Below, one piece after another: positions 36,250 to 44,047 of a DNA stretch of 64,000 bases. Position 1 is the first letter of the stretch, and each line of letters starts with the position of its first letter. Below the pieces are notes generated by a model. The model was not told the DNA's origin, did no database searches, and saw only the letters and a list, made by a program, of their open reading frames with translations. Both the position numbers and the translations under genes were made by a program. Source of the stretch: Ancylomarina subtilis (GTDB lineage Bacteria; Bacteroidota; Bacteroidia; Bacteroidales; Marinifilaceae); assembly GCF_004217115.1 (NCBI RefSeq), contig NZ_SHKN01000002.1:434001-498000 (forward strand). Reading direction: 5' to 3'.

Positions 36250-37572
36250 ATGCATAGAAAATTAGTCCGCCATATCGAAAAAGAAGAATTGTTTAATCGA
36301 AATGAAAAGCTTTTGATTGCAGTTAGTGGAGGACTCGATTCTGTAGTTTTACTCCATCTTTTGCATAAAATGGAGATGGACTGTGTGGTGGCACATTGCA
36401 ATTTTCAGTTAAGAGGTCAAGATTCGGATGGCGATGAAGATTTTGTGATAAACCTAGGGAAAGAGTACAATTTTCCGGTTCATTCCATCACCTTTGAAAC
36501 GACTGATTATGCCAAGGAAAATGGAATTTCCATTGAGATGGCAGCTCGCGATTTACGTTACAATTGGTTTGAAACGATCCGAAAGGAAAATGATTGTCAG
36601 TACATACTAACGGCTCATCACGCCGATGATGTGATTGAAACGGTTTTGATCAATCTGGCTCGGGGTACGGGTATTCATGGCTTGACAGGAATAAAAGCAA
36701 AGAAAGGGAAATTGGTTCGTCCCTTATTGCCATTTACCCGAGAGGAAATCAAAACTTATGCTGAGCAAAATGAGTTGGAATATCGTGAGGATTATACCAA
36801 TATTCAGACCGATTTTGTAAGGAATAAAATCCGTCATCAGGTGATTCCTGTTTTGGAAGAAATCAATCCGGCCATTCAAAAAACAATGAATGAAAATGTG
36901 CGACGATTTCGTGATGTTGAACAGATTTACAATCAGGATATTCTAAAAAAACGGTTGAGTTTTGTCGATCAGGAAGAGGGCCGTTTGTTGATCTTGATTG
37001 CCGGACTTAAAAAGTTAACGTCTCCAGTTTCTCATTTGTACGAGCTTTTACAGCCTTATGGTTTTCACTCGCGTGGGATTGTAAATATTATTGAGTCGTT
37101 GGATTCAATTTCAGGGAAAATGTTTTATACTGAAAATTATCAACTTCTTCGTGATAGAGATTATTTGGTGTTGACTGAGAAAGGAGAAAAAGATTTTCGT
37201 GAATATCAGTTAGATAAAAATGATCGCATTGAATTAGGTGAGTGCGTTTTTGAAAGTAAGTTGTTTGATCGCCCTTTGGAGTTTAAATTTTCGACGGATC
37301 CACATGTTGCATGTTTCGACGCTGATAAATTGACTTTCCCTCTGAAACTGCGTAAATGGAAGGAAGGAGATATGTTTCATCCCATTGGCATGAAAGGACG
37401 AAAAAAAGTATCCGATTATTTTATCGATAATAAATTCTCTTTAACCGATAAGGAAAATGCCTGGCTTTTGGTTTCTGGTGAGGAAATTGTTTGGCTAGTC
37501 GGTCACCGTATGGATGATCGTTATAAAATCACAAAAGACACTCTTTCTATTTATCAGGTGAGTGTTGGCTGA
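36250..37572 (+). CDS. tilS: tRNA(Ile)-lysidine synthase
   Basis: 440 residues. It converts C34 of the CAU-anticodon tRNA-Ile to lysidine. The PP-loop ATP site is AVSGGLDSVVLL near residue 25; ARDLRYNWF, LTAHHADDVIETVLINLARGTG and RPLLPFTREEI follow in the order of the family, and the C-terminal domain starts at PLKLRKWKEGDMFHPIGM. The 76-base gap from pabB holds no gene. Confidence 0.94.
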   Translation: MHRKLVRHIEKEELFNRNEKLLIAVSGGLDSVVLLHLLHKMEMDCVVAHCNFQLRGQDSDGDEDFVINLGKEYNFPVHSITFETTDYAKENGISIEMAARDLRYNWFETIRKENDCQYILTAHHADDVIETVLINLARGTGIHGLTGIKAKKGKLVRPLLPFTREEIKTYAEQNELEYREDYTNIQTDFVRNKIRHQVIPVLEEINPAIQKTMNENVRRFRDVEQIYNQDILKKRLSFVDQEEGRLLILIAGLKKLTSPVSHLYELLQPYGFHSRGIVNIIESLDSISGKMFYTENYQLLRDRDYLVLTEKGEKDFREYQLDKNDRIELGECVFESKLFDRPLEFKFSTDPHVACFDADKLTFPLKLRKWKEGDMFHPIGMKGRKKVSDYFIDNKFSLTDKENAWLLVSGEEIVWLVGHRMDDRYKITKDTLSIYQVSVG

Positions 37573-37590
37573 ATGAGTAATGATTGTGTT

Positions 37591-37630
37591 TAACAAAGAG
37601 GGTCTTTATTACTTTGAACCCTCTTTGTTA
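37591..37630 (-). terminator. Strong hairpin between tilS and the peptide cassette
   Basis: TAACAAAGAGGGT (37591-37603) pairs perfectly with ACCCTCTTTGTTA (37618-37630) around a 14-base loop. It lies between convergent genes and probably ends both transcripts, though the T-runs are short. Confidence 0.7.
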
Positions 37631-37642
37631 TTGTAATAAAAT

Positions 37643-37813
37643 TTATTCTGGGAACTCCGTACCACATATAAACGTGGACATAATACATGTGTACCCTTCA
37701 GGACAAAGACCATCTTTTTGACAGGGTATTGAACGGCCAATTCCGCCTTTAACAGCTTTCTGTTCTTTTTTACTAAGCGTTTTAACTCCAGTTAGTTTTT
37801 GTAATTTTTTCAT
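37643..37813 (-). CDS. Double-glycine-leader Cys-rich peptide precursor C
   Basis: 56 residues. The leader MKKLQKLTGVKTLSKKEQ plus KAVKGG is 24 residues and ends in Gly-Gly, the cleavage signal of C39 peptidases. The core is 32 residues starting IGRSIPCQKDG and ending CGTEFPE. It has four Cys spaced C-x5-C-x5-C-x6-C, with CPEGYTC in the middle. This closely parallels peptide A (C-x5-C-x5-C-x4-C, GEGWEC). It is the last gene of the minus-strand cassette, 26 bases after precursor B. Secretion and disulfide bonding are inferred from the leader and the neighbouring VKOR/thioredoxin gene. No database family is claimed. Confidence 0.85.
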   Translation of the reverse strand: MKKLQKLTGVKTLSKKEQKAVKGGIGRSIPCQKDGLCPEGYTCIMSTFICGTEFPE

Positions 37814-37839
37814 GATAATAGATTGTTTAAGTTATTTAT

Positions 37840-38016
37840 TTAGCGACAGATCCAGCACACACCATTAAATACAACATCACACCAAACATCGGGATTATTA
37901 CTAATAACTCCACCAGCTTCACCACATGGATGCAATTGTTTTATTCCACCTTTAACAGCTTGTTGTTCTTTTTTACTAAGCGTTTTAACACCAGTTAATT
38001 CTTGTAATTTTTTCAT
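37840..38016 (-). CDS. Double-glycine-leader Cys-rich peptide precursor B
   Basis: 58 residues. The 24-residue leader (MKKLQELTGVKTLSKKEQ, then QAVKGG) differs from precursor C at only two positions. The 34-residue core starts IKQLHPCGEAGG and ends in CWICR. It also has four Cys, but spaced C-x14-C-x7-C-x2-C, with a C-terminal CxxC. The core is unlike A and C, so it would form a different disulfide pattern or be a different product. A repeated 61-base leader region with a near-palindrome precedes it. Confidence 0.85.
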   Translation of the reverse strand: MKKLQELTGVKTLSKKEQQAVKGGIKQLHPCGEAGGVISNNPDVWCDVVFNGVCWICR

Positions 38017-38077
38017 GATAATTTATTTTTAGTAATATAATTTCTCGAACATTTTAAAACTGTCGAGACTTCAGTTA
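38017..38077 (-). repeat. Upstream repeat copy 1 (before precursor B)
   Basis: About 61 bases that match the region before precursor A (38276-38336) with few differences. It contains a 26-base near-palindrome at 38043-38068, TCTCGA...TCGAGA with TTTTAAAA at its centre. It is absent before precursor C. Confidence 0.8.
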
Positions 38078-38098
38078 GAATATTTAGTGTATTTGTGT

Positions 38099-38275
38099 TT
38101 AATGATATTCTTCTCCTTTTGGCATGCAAGTGTCACCAGCACATTCCCATCCTTCTCCACAGCTCTCATCATGTATGCAAGCTATTTGGTCTAATGGCGA
38201 GTATCCTCCTTTAACTGCTTTTTGTTCTTTTTTACTAAGTATTTTAACTCCAATTAATTCTTGTAATTTTTTCAT
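38099..38275 (-). CDS. Double-glycine-leader Cys-rich peptide precursor A
   Basis: 58 residues. Leader MKKLQELIGVKILSKKEQ then KAVKGG. The 34-residue core starts YSPLDQIACIHDESC and ends MPKGEEYH, with four Cys spaced C-x5-C-x5-C-x4-C and an EGW segment between Cys 2 and 3, like the EGY of precursor C. It is the first peptide gene after the VKOR/thioredoxin gene (84 bases after its stop codon at 38359). The conserved leader with variable core is the usual pattern of bacteriocin or pheromone precursor families. Confidence 0.87.
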   Translation of the reverse strand: MKKLQELIGVKILSKKEQKAVKGGYSPLDQIACIHDESCGEGWECAGDTCMPKGEEYH

Positions 38276-38336
38276 AATAATTTATTTTTAATAGTATAAT
38301 ATCTCGAACATTTTAAAACTGTTGAGACTTCAGTTT
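38276..38336 (-). repeat. Upstream repeat copy 2 (before precursor A)
   Basis: Matches 38017-38077, with the same near-palindrome at 38302-38327 (one stem base differs). Together with the near-identical leaders it shows tandem duplication of leader plus upstream region, followed by divergence of the cores. Confidence 0.8.
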
Positions 38337-38358
38337 AAGTGTTGATAGAATAAGTTTA

Positions 38359-39981
38359 TTAGACTGTGGCGAATTCTTCTTCTATTGTTTCTTCAATTTC
38401 TATTAAATCGTCAATGAAATATTGTGCATCTTCAAAATCATATTCTTTAGGGTATGATTTACCATTAAATAGCACCTCTGGTGTAAAAAGGATGTTGTTT
38501 TGAGTACACCAGTCAACTTCTTTGTTGAGTATTTTCGAATAGTCTTTGTTTTTTGCATTGCCCCATTTTTCTAACCATTTTAGATATGATGCGTCAGAAT
38601 AAACTTCATTCATGGCTGTGAGGCACTCTTGTTCACCTTTGGTATGGTAGATTTCTAATAGTTTTGATGCAATTTTATGAGCAGGATTATTGGTGTCTTT
38701 AGATAGATTAAAGCGAACTGTAACTTTAATATTCAAATCTCTTTTTAAAACTGGATGAATTAGTTTATGTGCATTTTTACAGAAACTACATAGAGGATTT
38801 GTGATAAGTGTTATTTCTAAGCCAGGATCTTTAGATCCAAAAACGATTTCGTCACAGTTGGGTATATGGGTGTCAATAGATTTCTTTTGAGATAAAAGGC
38901 TGTTGAAGATTTCAAAATTTCTTTTGAATTTGTGGTGTTGTATTTTCAAATTCAATAGTTCAGATTGGCTTTTAAGCTTTGTGGAAATAAACATCCAAAA
39001 TGTGATGGATACGTATAGGCTTATTAATGCTAGTGATAGCGAAGAGATATTTAATAAAATATGTGAGTTGTTTGATATTTCAAGTAAAGCTACGCCTGAT
39101 TGAATCCATAAAACAAGTACTACACTTAGACACAATAAACACCATTTTTTTACGACTACTGACTGATAATATATGGAGTATAATGTAAATGGTAACGCAG
39201 CTACGCTTATAAGATAGGTGTTTGTAAACTGTTGATGGCTTAAGATTGTTAAGATTGAGAATATTGTTAATCCTAGAAAATATATTATCCCAATGTCTCC
39301 AAGTTTAATTTTACCAAAAAATTGTGCTCCTTTTGAGTTTAATACATCATTACAGTTTATTTTTTCACTGCCTCCTGTGCAAAATTTATCTAATAGTTTT
39401 GACTGTGTTCCATTCTCATGTATGGTTATCAAAGCGCATATTAATATGCCAATTACCGAGAGTATAAAGTGCAATGATTGAGGAGGTTCAGGTCTGAGGT
39501 AAATAAATATGCTTATTATTACAAAGGGACTTAGGTATAATAAAGCTTGGGATATATTTAAGTTTGCTGTTCTATTTTCAAGTTCCAATTCATCATCTTC
39601 TATTCCCATTACAATTCCTGTCCAAATATTTTGGAATTGCTCTAATTTGATTCTCTCTGTTTTATTTTTATTTCGAGTGATTTTGAAATCCTGATCGAAT
39701 TTATCCACTAAAACAAAATTCTCACCATGCTCATCATTAATATGAGCTATAAAATGATCAGGTAGATAGTTGATGTTTTCTTTAGTTTTGGGAATTTCAA
39801 CTGCTAGATTTGGGATGTTGAAATGATTTAATACACCCGTGATTGAATGTAAGCTTGGATAGGATGGATGCCCCAATAGTTGTAGTTTCAGTTCATCATT
39901 ATTAATTTTTATTCTATTTCTGTTTAATAATTCCTTTAATAAGTAGAGTAAGCTTTCGTCCATTTGTAATAAATATTTCAA
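38359..39981 (-). CDS. C39-like / VKOR / thioredoxin fusion membrane protein
   Basis: 540 residues in three parts. Residues 1-128 resemble a C39 peptidase-like domain (GHPSYPSLHSITGVLNHFNI, then FVLVDKFD and WTGIVMGIE), but no Cys occurs before residue 201, so the peptidase Cys is absent. Residues about 145-335 form a VKOR domain of several membrane helices with the loop pair Cys201/Cys210 and active site WCLLC (281-284). Residues about 375-540 form a thioredoxin/DsbA-like domain with NPLCSFC (398-401). VKOR-Trx proteins generate disulfides in exported proteins. It is the first gene of the cassette, followed by three four-Cys precursors, which are the probable substrates; the inactive C39-like part could bind their leaders. 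Confidence 0.87.
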   Translation of the reverse strand: MKYLLQMDESLLYLLKELLNRNRIKINNDELKLQLLGHPSYPSLHSITGVLNHFNIPNLAVEIPKTKENINYLPDHFIAHINDEHGENFVLVDKFDQDFKITRNKNKTERIKLEQFQNIWTGIVMGIEDDELELENRTANLNISQALLYLSPFVIISIFIYLRPEPPQSLHFILSVIGILICALITIHENGTQSKLLDKFCTGGSEKINCNDVLNSKGAQFFGKIKLGDIGIIYFLGLTIFSILTILSHQQFTNTYLISVAALPFTLYSIYYQSVVVKKWCLLCLSVVLVLWIQSGVALLEISNNSHILLNISSLSLALISLYVSITFWMFISTKLKSQSELLNLKIQHHKFKRNFEIFNSLLSQKKSIDTHIPNCDEIVFGSKDPGLEITLITNPLCSFCKNAHKLIHPVLKRDLNIKVTVRFNLSKDTNNPAHKIASKLLEIYHTKGEQECLTAMNEVYSDASYLKWLEKWGNAKNKDYSKILNKEVDWCTQNNILFTPEVLFNGKSYPKEYDFEDAQYFIDDLIEIEETIEEEFATV

Positions 39982-40341
39982 ATAAATAAATTGTTAATTT
40001 TATTGTAGTACTGATAGATACTATAGTTTATGGATATATCTTTATTATGTATGTATTTGTGTGTGGTTCTAATTTACTAAAATATTTATTTTAAAAACAA
40101 TTATTTCTATATAAATTATTGTGTTTGAGGGTATGATATGTTGTTGTTGAATATTTGTAAGATTGTATTGTTTGTTTTATTGTTGTAATTGTTATTTCTA
40201 TAATTGTGTTTTGTTAATTGAGAAGGTTCGGGGAAATATGTTTAATAATGTTGTCGATTTGTAGATAAGTAATGTTGAATTATTTCTATTGATTTGTGTA
40301 AATTAGGCTTGCAATTTTATTGCTAACCTAAAACACAAACA
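39982..40341. other. 360-base AT-rich divergent intergenic region
   Basis: No gene is supported. The right part (about 40120-40330) has hardly any C on the plus strand and many TTGTT and TTGTAA runs. The promoters of the peptide cassette and of the peptidase at 40342 must lie here, but I found no clean TAnnTTTG with a spaced -33 box. Confidence 0.4.
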
Positions 40342-41424
40342 ATGAACAAAAGAATTTACTTCAGTTTTTTACTCCTAATGCTTTTAGGGCTTGGGGTGAA
40401 AGCACAAACTTTGGATCCCGTCCGGGAAGAGTTGAAAGATCTTAAAAATTACAATGCAAATTTGGAACATCGAATGGATCGTCTGCAAAAAATGGTGGAC
40501 GATTTGATTTGGTTCGAGAGAGTTGGCGATGTGGCTCATATTGATAAGCTTTACATTTACGGGCCTCCAAAATGGAAAGAAAAGAATCCAACAGCCAAAG
40601 GAGCGGGGAATCCTGTGAAATTCTGGACGTATACCTTTATTCCTAAAAATATCAATCCTGATAAGAAATACCCTTTAATTGTGTTGCCACACGGTGGTGT
40701 ACATGGCGATTTCACTACATATTATACGCATATTATTCGTGAGTTAATTGCTCAGGAATATATTGTTGTTGCGGCAGAATATCGCGGTAGCACAGGTTAT
40801 GGAAAAGGGCACTACGAGAAGATTGATTATGGTGGATTAGAAGTTGAGGATGTATACGCGAGCCGAAATTACATGATTGAAAATTACGATTTTGTTGATA
40901 AGGATAGAGTGGGGATAATGGGATGGAGTCATGGTGGTATGATTACGCTTTTTAATTTATTCGATCATCCCAATGATTATAAGGTGGGTTTTGCTGGTGT
41001 TCCTGTAAGCGATTTAGTTGCTCGTATGGGATATATGACTCAGGACTATCGCGATTTGTACTCGGCCGACTATCATATTGGTAAAACGGCTAACGATAAT
41101 TTGGCTGAGTATCGCCGACGTTCACCAGCCTGGAATACGCACAAGTTTCAGAATACACCACTGCTGATTCATACCAATACCATTGACGATGATGTGAATG
41201 TTTTAGAGGTTGAGCATCTGATAAAATCTTTAAAAGCGGATGGGAAAACGTTTGAATACGAGATTTTTCAAGGGGTGCCTGGCGGGCATTCATTTGATCG
41301 GATGGATACTAAAAAGGCAAAAGAGATACGAGTGAAAATCTATAAGTTTATTGGAAAAGAATTGAAGCCTAATAAACCCATTACAAATTTAAAGCAATTG
41401 CAAAAGGCTGGTTATCGATTTTAA
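40342..41424 (+). CDS. Secreted S9-family (prolyl oligopeptidase-like) peptidase
   Basis: 360 residues with a signal peptide (FSFLLLMLLGLGVKAQ). After a short coiled-coil-like stretch (REELKDLKNYNANLEHRMDRL) comes an alpha/beta-hydrolase domain: oxyanion region LPHGGVHG, nucleophile GWSHGGM, acid near NTIDDDVNV and His in VPGGHSFDR. Unlike DPP IV it has no beta-propeller, so it is a minimal catalytic unit of the periplasm or surface. It faces the DPP IV-like gene with a shared terminator between them. Substrate unknown. Confidence 0.83.
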   Translation: MNKRIYFSFLLLMLLGLGVKAQTLDPVREELKDLKNYNANLEHRMDRLQKMVDDLIWFERVGDVAHIDKLYIYGPPKWKEKNPTAKGAGNPVKFWTYTFIPKNINPDKKYPLIVLPHGGVHGDFTTYYTHIIRELIAQEYIVVAAEYRGSTGYGKGHYEKIDYGGLEVEDVYASRNYMIENYDFVDKDRVGIMGWSHGGMITLFNLFDHPNDYKVGFAGVPVSDLVARMGYMTQDYRDLYSADYHIGKTANDNLAEYRRRSPAWNTHKFQNTPLLIHTNTIDDDVNVLEVEHLIKSLKADGKTFEYEIFQGVPGGHSFDRMDTKKAKEIRVKIYKFIGKELKPNKPITNLKQLQKAGYRF

Positions 41425-41442
41425 TGGTCGGTTTCTGGAAAT

Positions 41443-41479
41443 AAAAAAGAGGCTATTCCAAAGGGAATAGCCTCTTTTT
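41443..41479 (+). terminator. Bidirectional terminator between the two peptidase genes
   Basis: AAAAAGAGGCTATTCC and GGAATAGCCTCTTTTT form a 16-bp stem around AAAG, between the convergent genes. Confidence 0.9.
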
Positions 41480-41494
41480 GTATTTTGAGATTGC

Positions 41495-43705
41495 TTATAA
41501 GTTCGCTTTTAGGAATTTATTGAATCTATTATAAAGATGTAAACGTGTTTTGCCTCCGTAAATACTGTGATTACGGTTGGTGTAAATTTGCATTTCGAAT
41601 TGTTTGTTGGCTTGAACCAAGCGTTCTGAAAATTCGTATGTGTTTTGGATATGAACGTTATCATCGGCAGTACCGTGGCACAACAATAAGTTACCTTTCA
41701 ATTTATCAGCATGATTGATAGGTGAATTGTCATCATATCCTGATGGGTTTTCAGCAGGTGTTCTCATGAAACGTTCTGTGTAAACACTATCGTAATAGCG
41801 CCAGTTGGTCACCGGAGCAATTGCAATGGCCGCAGCAAACACATCGCTTGCTTTTTCGATACATAGTGATGACATGAAACCTCCAAAGCTCCATCCCCAA
41901 ATCGCAATTCGATTTTCGTCGATATAATCTTTTTTAGCCAAGGCTTTTGCAGCTGAAATCTGATCGTCAGACTCCAGACGCCCCAATTGCATGTATGTGC
42001 ACTTACGGAACAATTCGCCTCTGGCTCCTGTTCCTCTTGGGTCAACACATACCACGATATAACCTTCTTGTGCTAAGTAGTTGTACCAATCAATTCCCCA
42101 TTTGTTTAAAACTTGCTGAGAATTTGGCCCACTATACTGAGTCATAACAAGAGGGTATTTTTTTGAAGGATCAAAATCGTGAGGTTTGATGATCCAGGCA
42201 TTTAATTGAGTGAGCTCATCAGCTGCAGGGAGTTGAATGAATTCCTTTGTGCCCGGTTGATATGCTTTAAGGGTCTCAACCAATTCTTTATTGTCCTCAA
42301 GTGTACGGATTAGTTTTGCCTTCGCATTGTAAAGACTAACGGTTTTAGGCTGAGTGGTGCTTGAGAAGTCGTTAATAAAATACTTAAAACCTTTTGAGAA
42401 AGAGGCATTGTTAGTCCCTTTAGCAGGTGTTAAGTTTTTCTTAGACGTTCCATTCAATTTAATTGAATAGACATTTCTGTCCATTGGTGAAACCTCTGCT
42501 GATTGGTAATAACATACTTTTTTCTTTTGATCATACCCTAAGAATTCAGTGATATCCCAATCGCCTTTTGTGATTTGCTGTACTTGTTCACCCTTCATAT
42601 CGAATAGATACAAATGAAGGTACGCATCTTTTTCGCTGGATAAAATGAAATGCTGATTATCATCCAGAAAAGTCAGATCGTCTAACGTATTGCTGTCGAT
42701 ATAATACTTGTTGCTTTCAGTATATAAAACAGATGTTTTACCTGTTTTTGAGTTTGCCAATAAAATATCCAGTTTGTTTTGATGGCGATTCAGACGACAA
42801 ATGCTAAGCATTTTAGCATCGGCAGTCCATTTGATGCGTGGAATGTATTGGTCGGTTTCAGTTCCCACGTCCATTTTTTTTGTCAATCTATCGTTCACAT
42901 CGTAAACGTATACCTGAACAATTGAATTTTTTTCACCTGCTTTAGGATATTTGTACGTGTAGTTTTCCGGATAAAGTGCATTCTCCTTAACCTGAGGATA
43001 CATCCCTTCAAACTTGTTCATATTGAACATTGGAACTTCACTCTCATCGAATTTCATATAAGCTAAGGCCTTGCTGTCTGGAGACCATTCAAAGGCTTTG
43101 TTGAATTCAAATTCCTCTTCATAAACCCAGTCTGGTGTTCCGTTTTGGATTTTGTTGAACTCACCATCTTTAGTCACCTTACTTTCTGAACCGAAAGCAA
43201 TATTGTGAATAAAAAGGTTGTTGTCTCGAACAAAAGCAATACGTTTTCCGTCAGGAGAGAAAGTTGCTAAACGTTGTTTCCCATTTTTAGAAAGGGGTTT
43301 TAATTCTTTGTTCTTAAAGCTGAAAATAAAATAGTTTGCGGTGAATGAACGTCTGTAAATACGCTCACGATCAGTCATTAATAAAATACGACTTTCATCT
43401 GCATTAAAATCGTAATCGAAAATACTGGTCAATTCTTCCGATTTTAATTCATTTAGATCTAAAAGTGTAGCTACAGCTTCACCCGTTGCGTAAGCGTATT
43501 TTACAATTTTGGTTCCATTCCCTTCGAGAGTGGTATAGTGTATACCATCGTTCATGGAACGTAAACCGTAAACGGATTTCTGCCCGAACGTGTGATTGAG
43601 CATGAGATCCTCCATCGTGATTTTTTTCACATCCTGCTGAGCAAAAAGTGAAATCGAAAGGCAAAGGAATAAGCCTAAGGCAAGCAGTTGCTTGAAATTT
43701 TTCAT
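41495..43705 (-). CDS. Dipeptidyl peptidase IV-family serine peptidase
   Basis: 736 residues with signal peptide (LLALGLFLCLSISLFAQ). The N-terminal two-thirds is the eight-bladed DPP IV propeller, with the EEEFEFNKAFEWSPDSK segment carrying the paired Glu that bind the substrate N-terminus. The catalytic domain has GWSFGGFM (Ser), HGTADDNVHIQ (Asp) and NRNHSIYGG (His). It removes X-Pro or X-Ala dipeptides from peptides in the periplasm, feeding peptide catabolism typical of these bacteria. Confidence 0.92.
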   Translation of the reverse strand: MKNFKQLLALGLFLCLSISLFAQQDVKKITMEDLMLNHTFGQKSVYGLRSMNDGIHYTTLEGNGTKIVKYAYATGEAVATLLDLNELKSEELTSIFDYDFNADESRILLMTDRERIYRRSFTANYFIFSFKNKELKPLSKNGKQRLATFSPDGKRIAFVRDNNLFIHNIAFGSESKVTKDGEFNKIQNGTPDWVYEEEFEFNKAFEWSPDSKALAYMKFDESEVPMFNMNKFEGMYPQVKENALYPENYTYKYPKAGEKNSIVQVYVYDVNDRLTKKMDVGTETDQYIPRIKWTADAKMLSICRLNRHQNKLDILLANSKTGKTSVLYTESNKYYIDSNTLDDLTFLDDNQHFILSSEKDAYLHLYLFDMKGEQVQQITKGDWDITEFLGYDQKKKVCYYQSAEVSPMDRNVYSIKLNGTSKKNLTPAKGTNNASFSKGFKYFINDFSSTTQPKTVSLYNAKAKLIRTLEDNKELVETLKAYQPGTKEFIQLPAADELTQLNAWIIKPHDFDPSKKYPLVMTQYSGPNSQQVLNKWGIDWYNYLAQEGYIVVCVDPRGTGARGELFRKCTYMQLGRLESDDQISAAKALAKKDYIDENRIAIWGWSFGGFMSSLCIEKASDVFAAAIAIAPVTNWRYYDSVYTERFMRTPAENPSGYDDNSPINHADKLKGNLLLCHGTADDNVHIQNTYEFSERLVQANKQFEMQIYTNRNHSIYGGKTRLHLYNRFNKFLKANL

Positions 43706-44047
43706 ACTTTATGAATTGATTTTTGTTTTAGATTGTCTTAAAGTTGTTTGTTATTGTGGAAATGCATGGTCTTCATTTCCATTATTGCCCCAAAGGTTTC
43801 ATTTTTTTGAAAAATAGAAAAGGATTTATGTCATTAAAGTACAGTTTTTATCTGCTAAAGAATTGAAGAGCATAAATGAGACTTTTTTATCCAGAATGTT
43901 ATATCTTTGTGGATTGAATTTTAGGATGGCTTGTTTTCGTCGAAAATGAGCCTGTTTATTCTTAATGAATAAGTGTGAAATTCAAGTTTCTATTCGAGTA
44001 TATCATGCCGGTTTGTAGCGGTGTGAATAAAAATTAAAAACAATAGG
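43706..44047. other. Divergent intergenic region upstream of thrS
   Basis: 342 bases between the DPP IV-like gene and thrS. It holds the -7 element at 43902-43909. I see no other feature. Confidence 0.4.
43902..43909 (+). promoter_or_regulatory. Possible -7 element for the thrS-infC-rpmI-rplT operon
   Basis: TATCTTTG matches TAnnTTTG, 138 bases before thrS. The leader may hold control elements, but I see no T-box. Confidence 0.4.

Noticed and set aside
38359-39981. Active C39 leader peptidase
   Set aside because: No Cys in the first 200 residues, so the peptidase cannot use the normal nucleophile.
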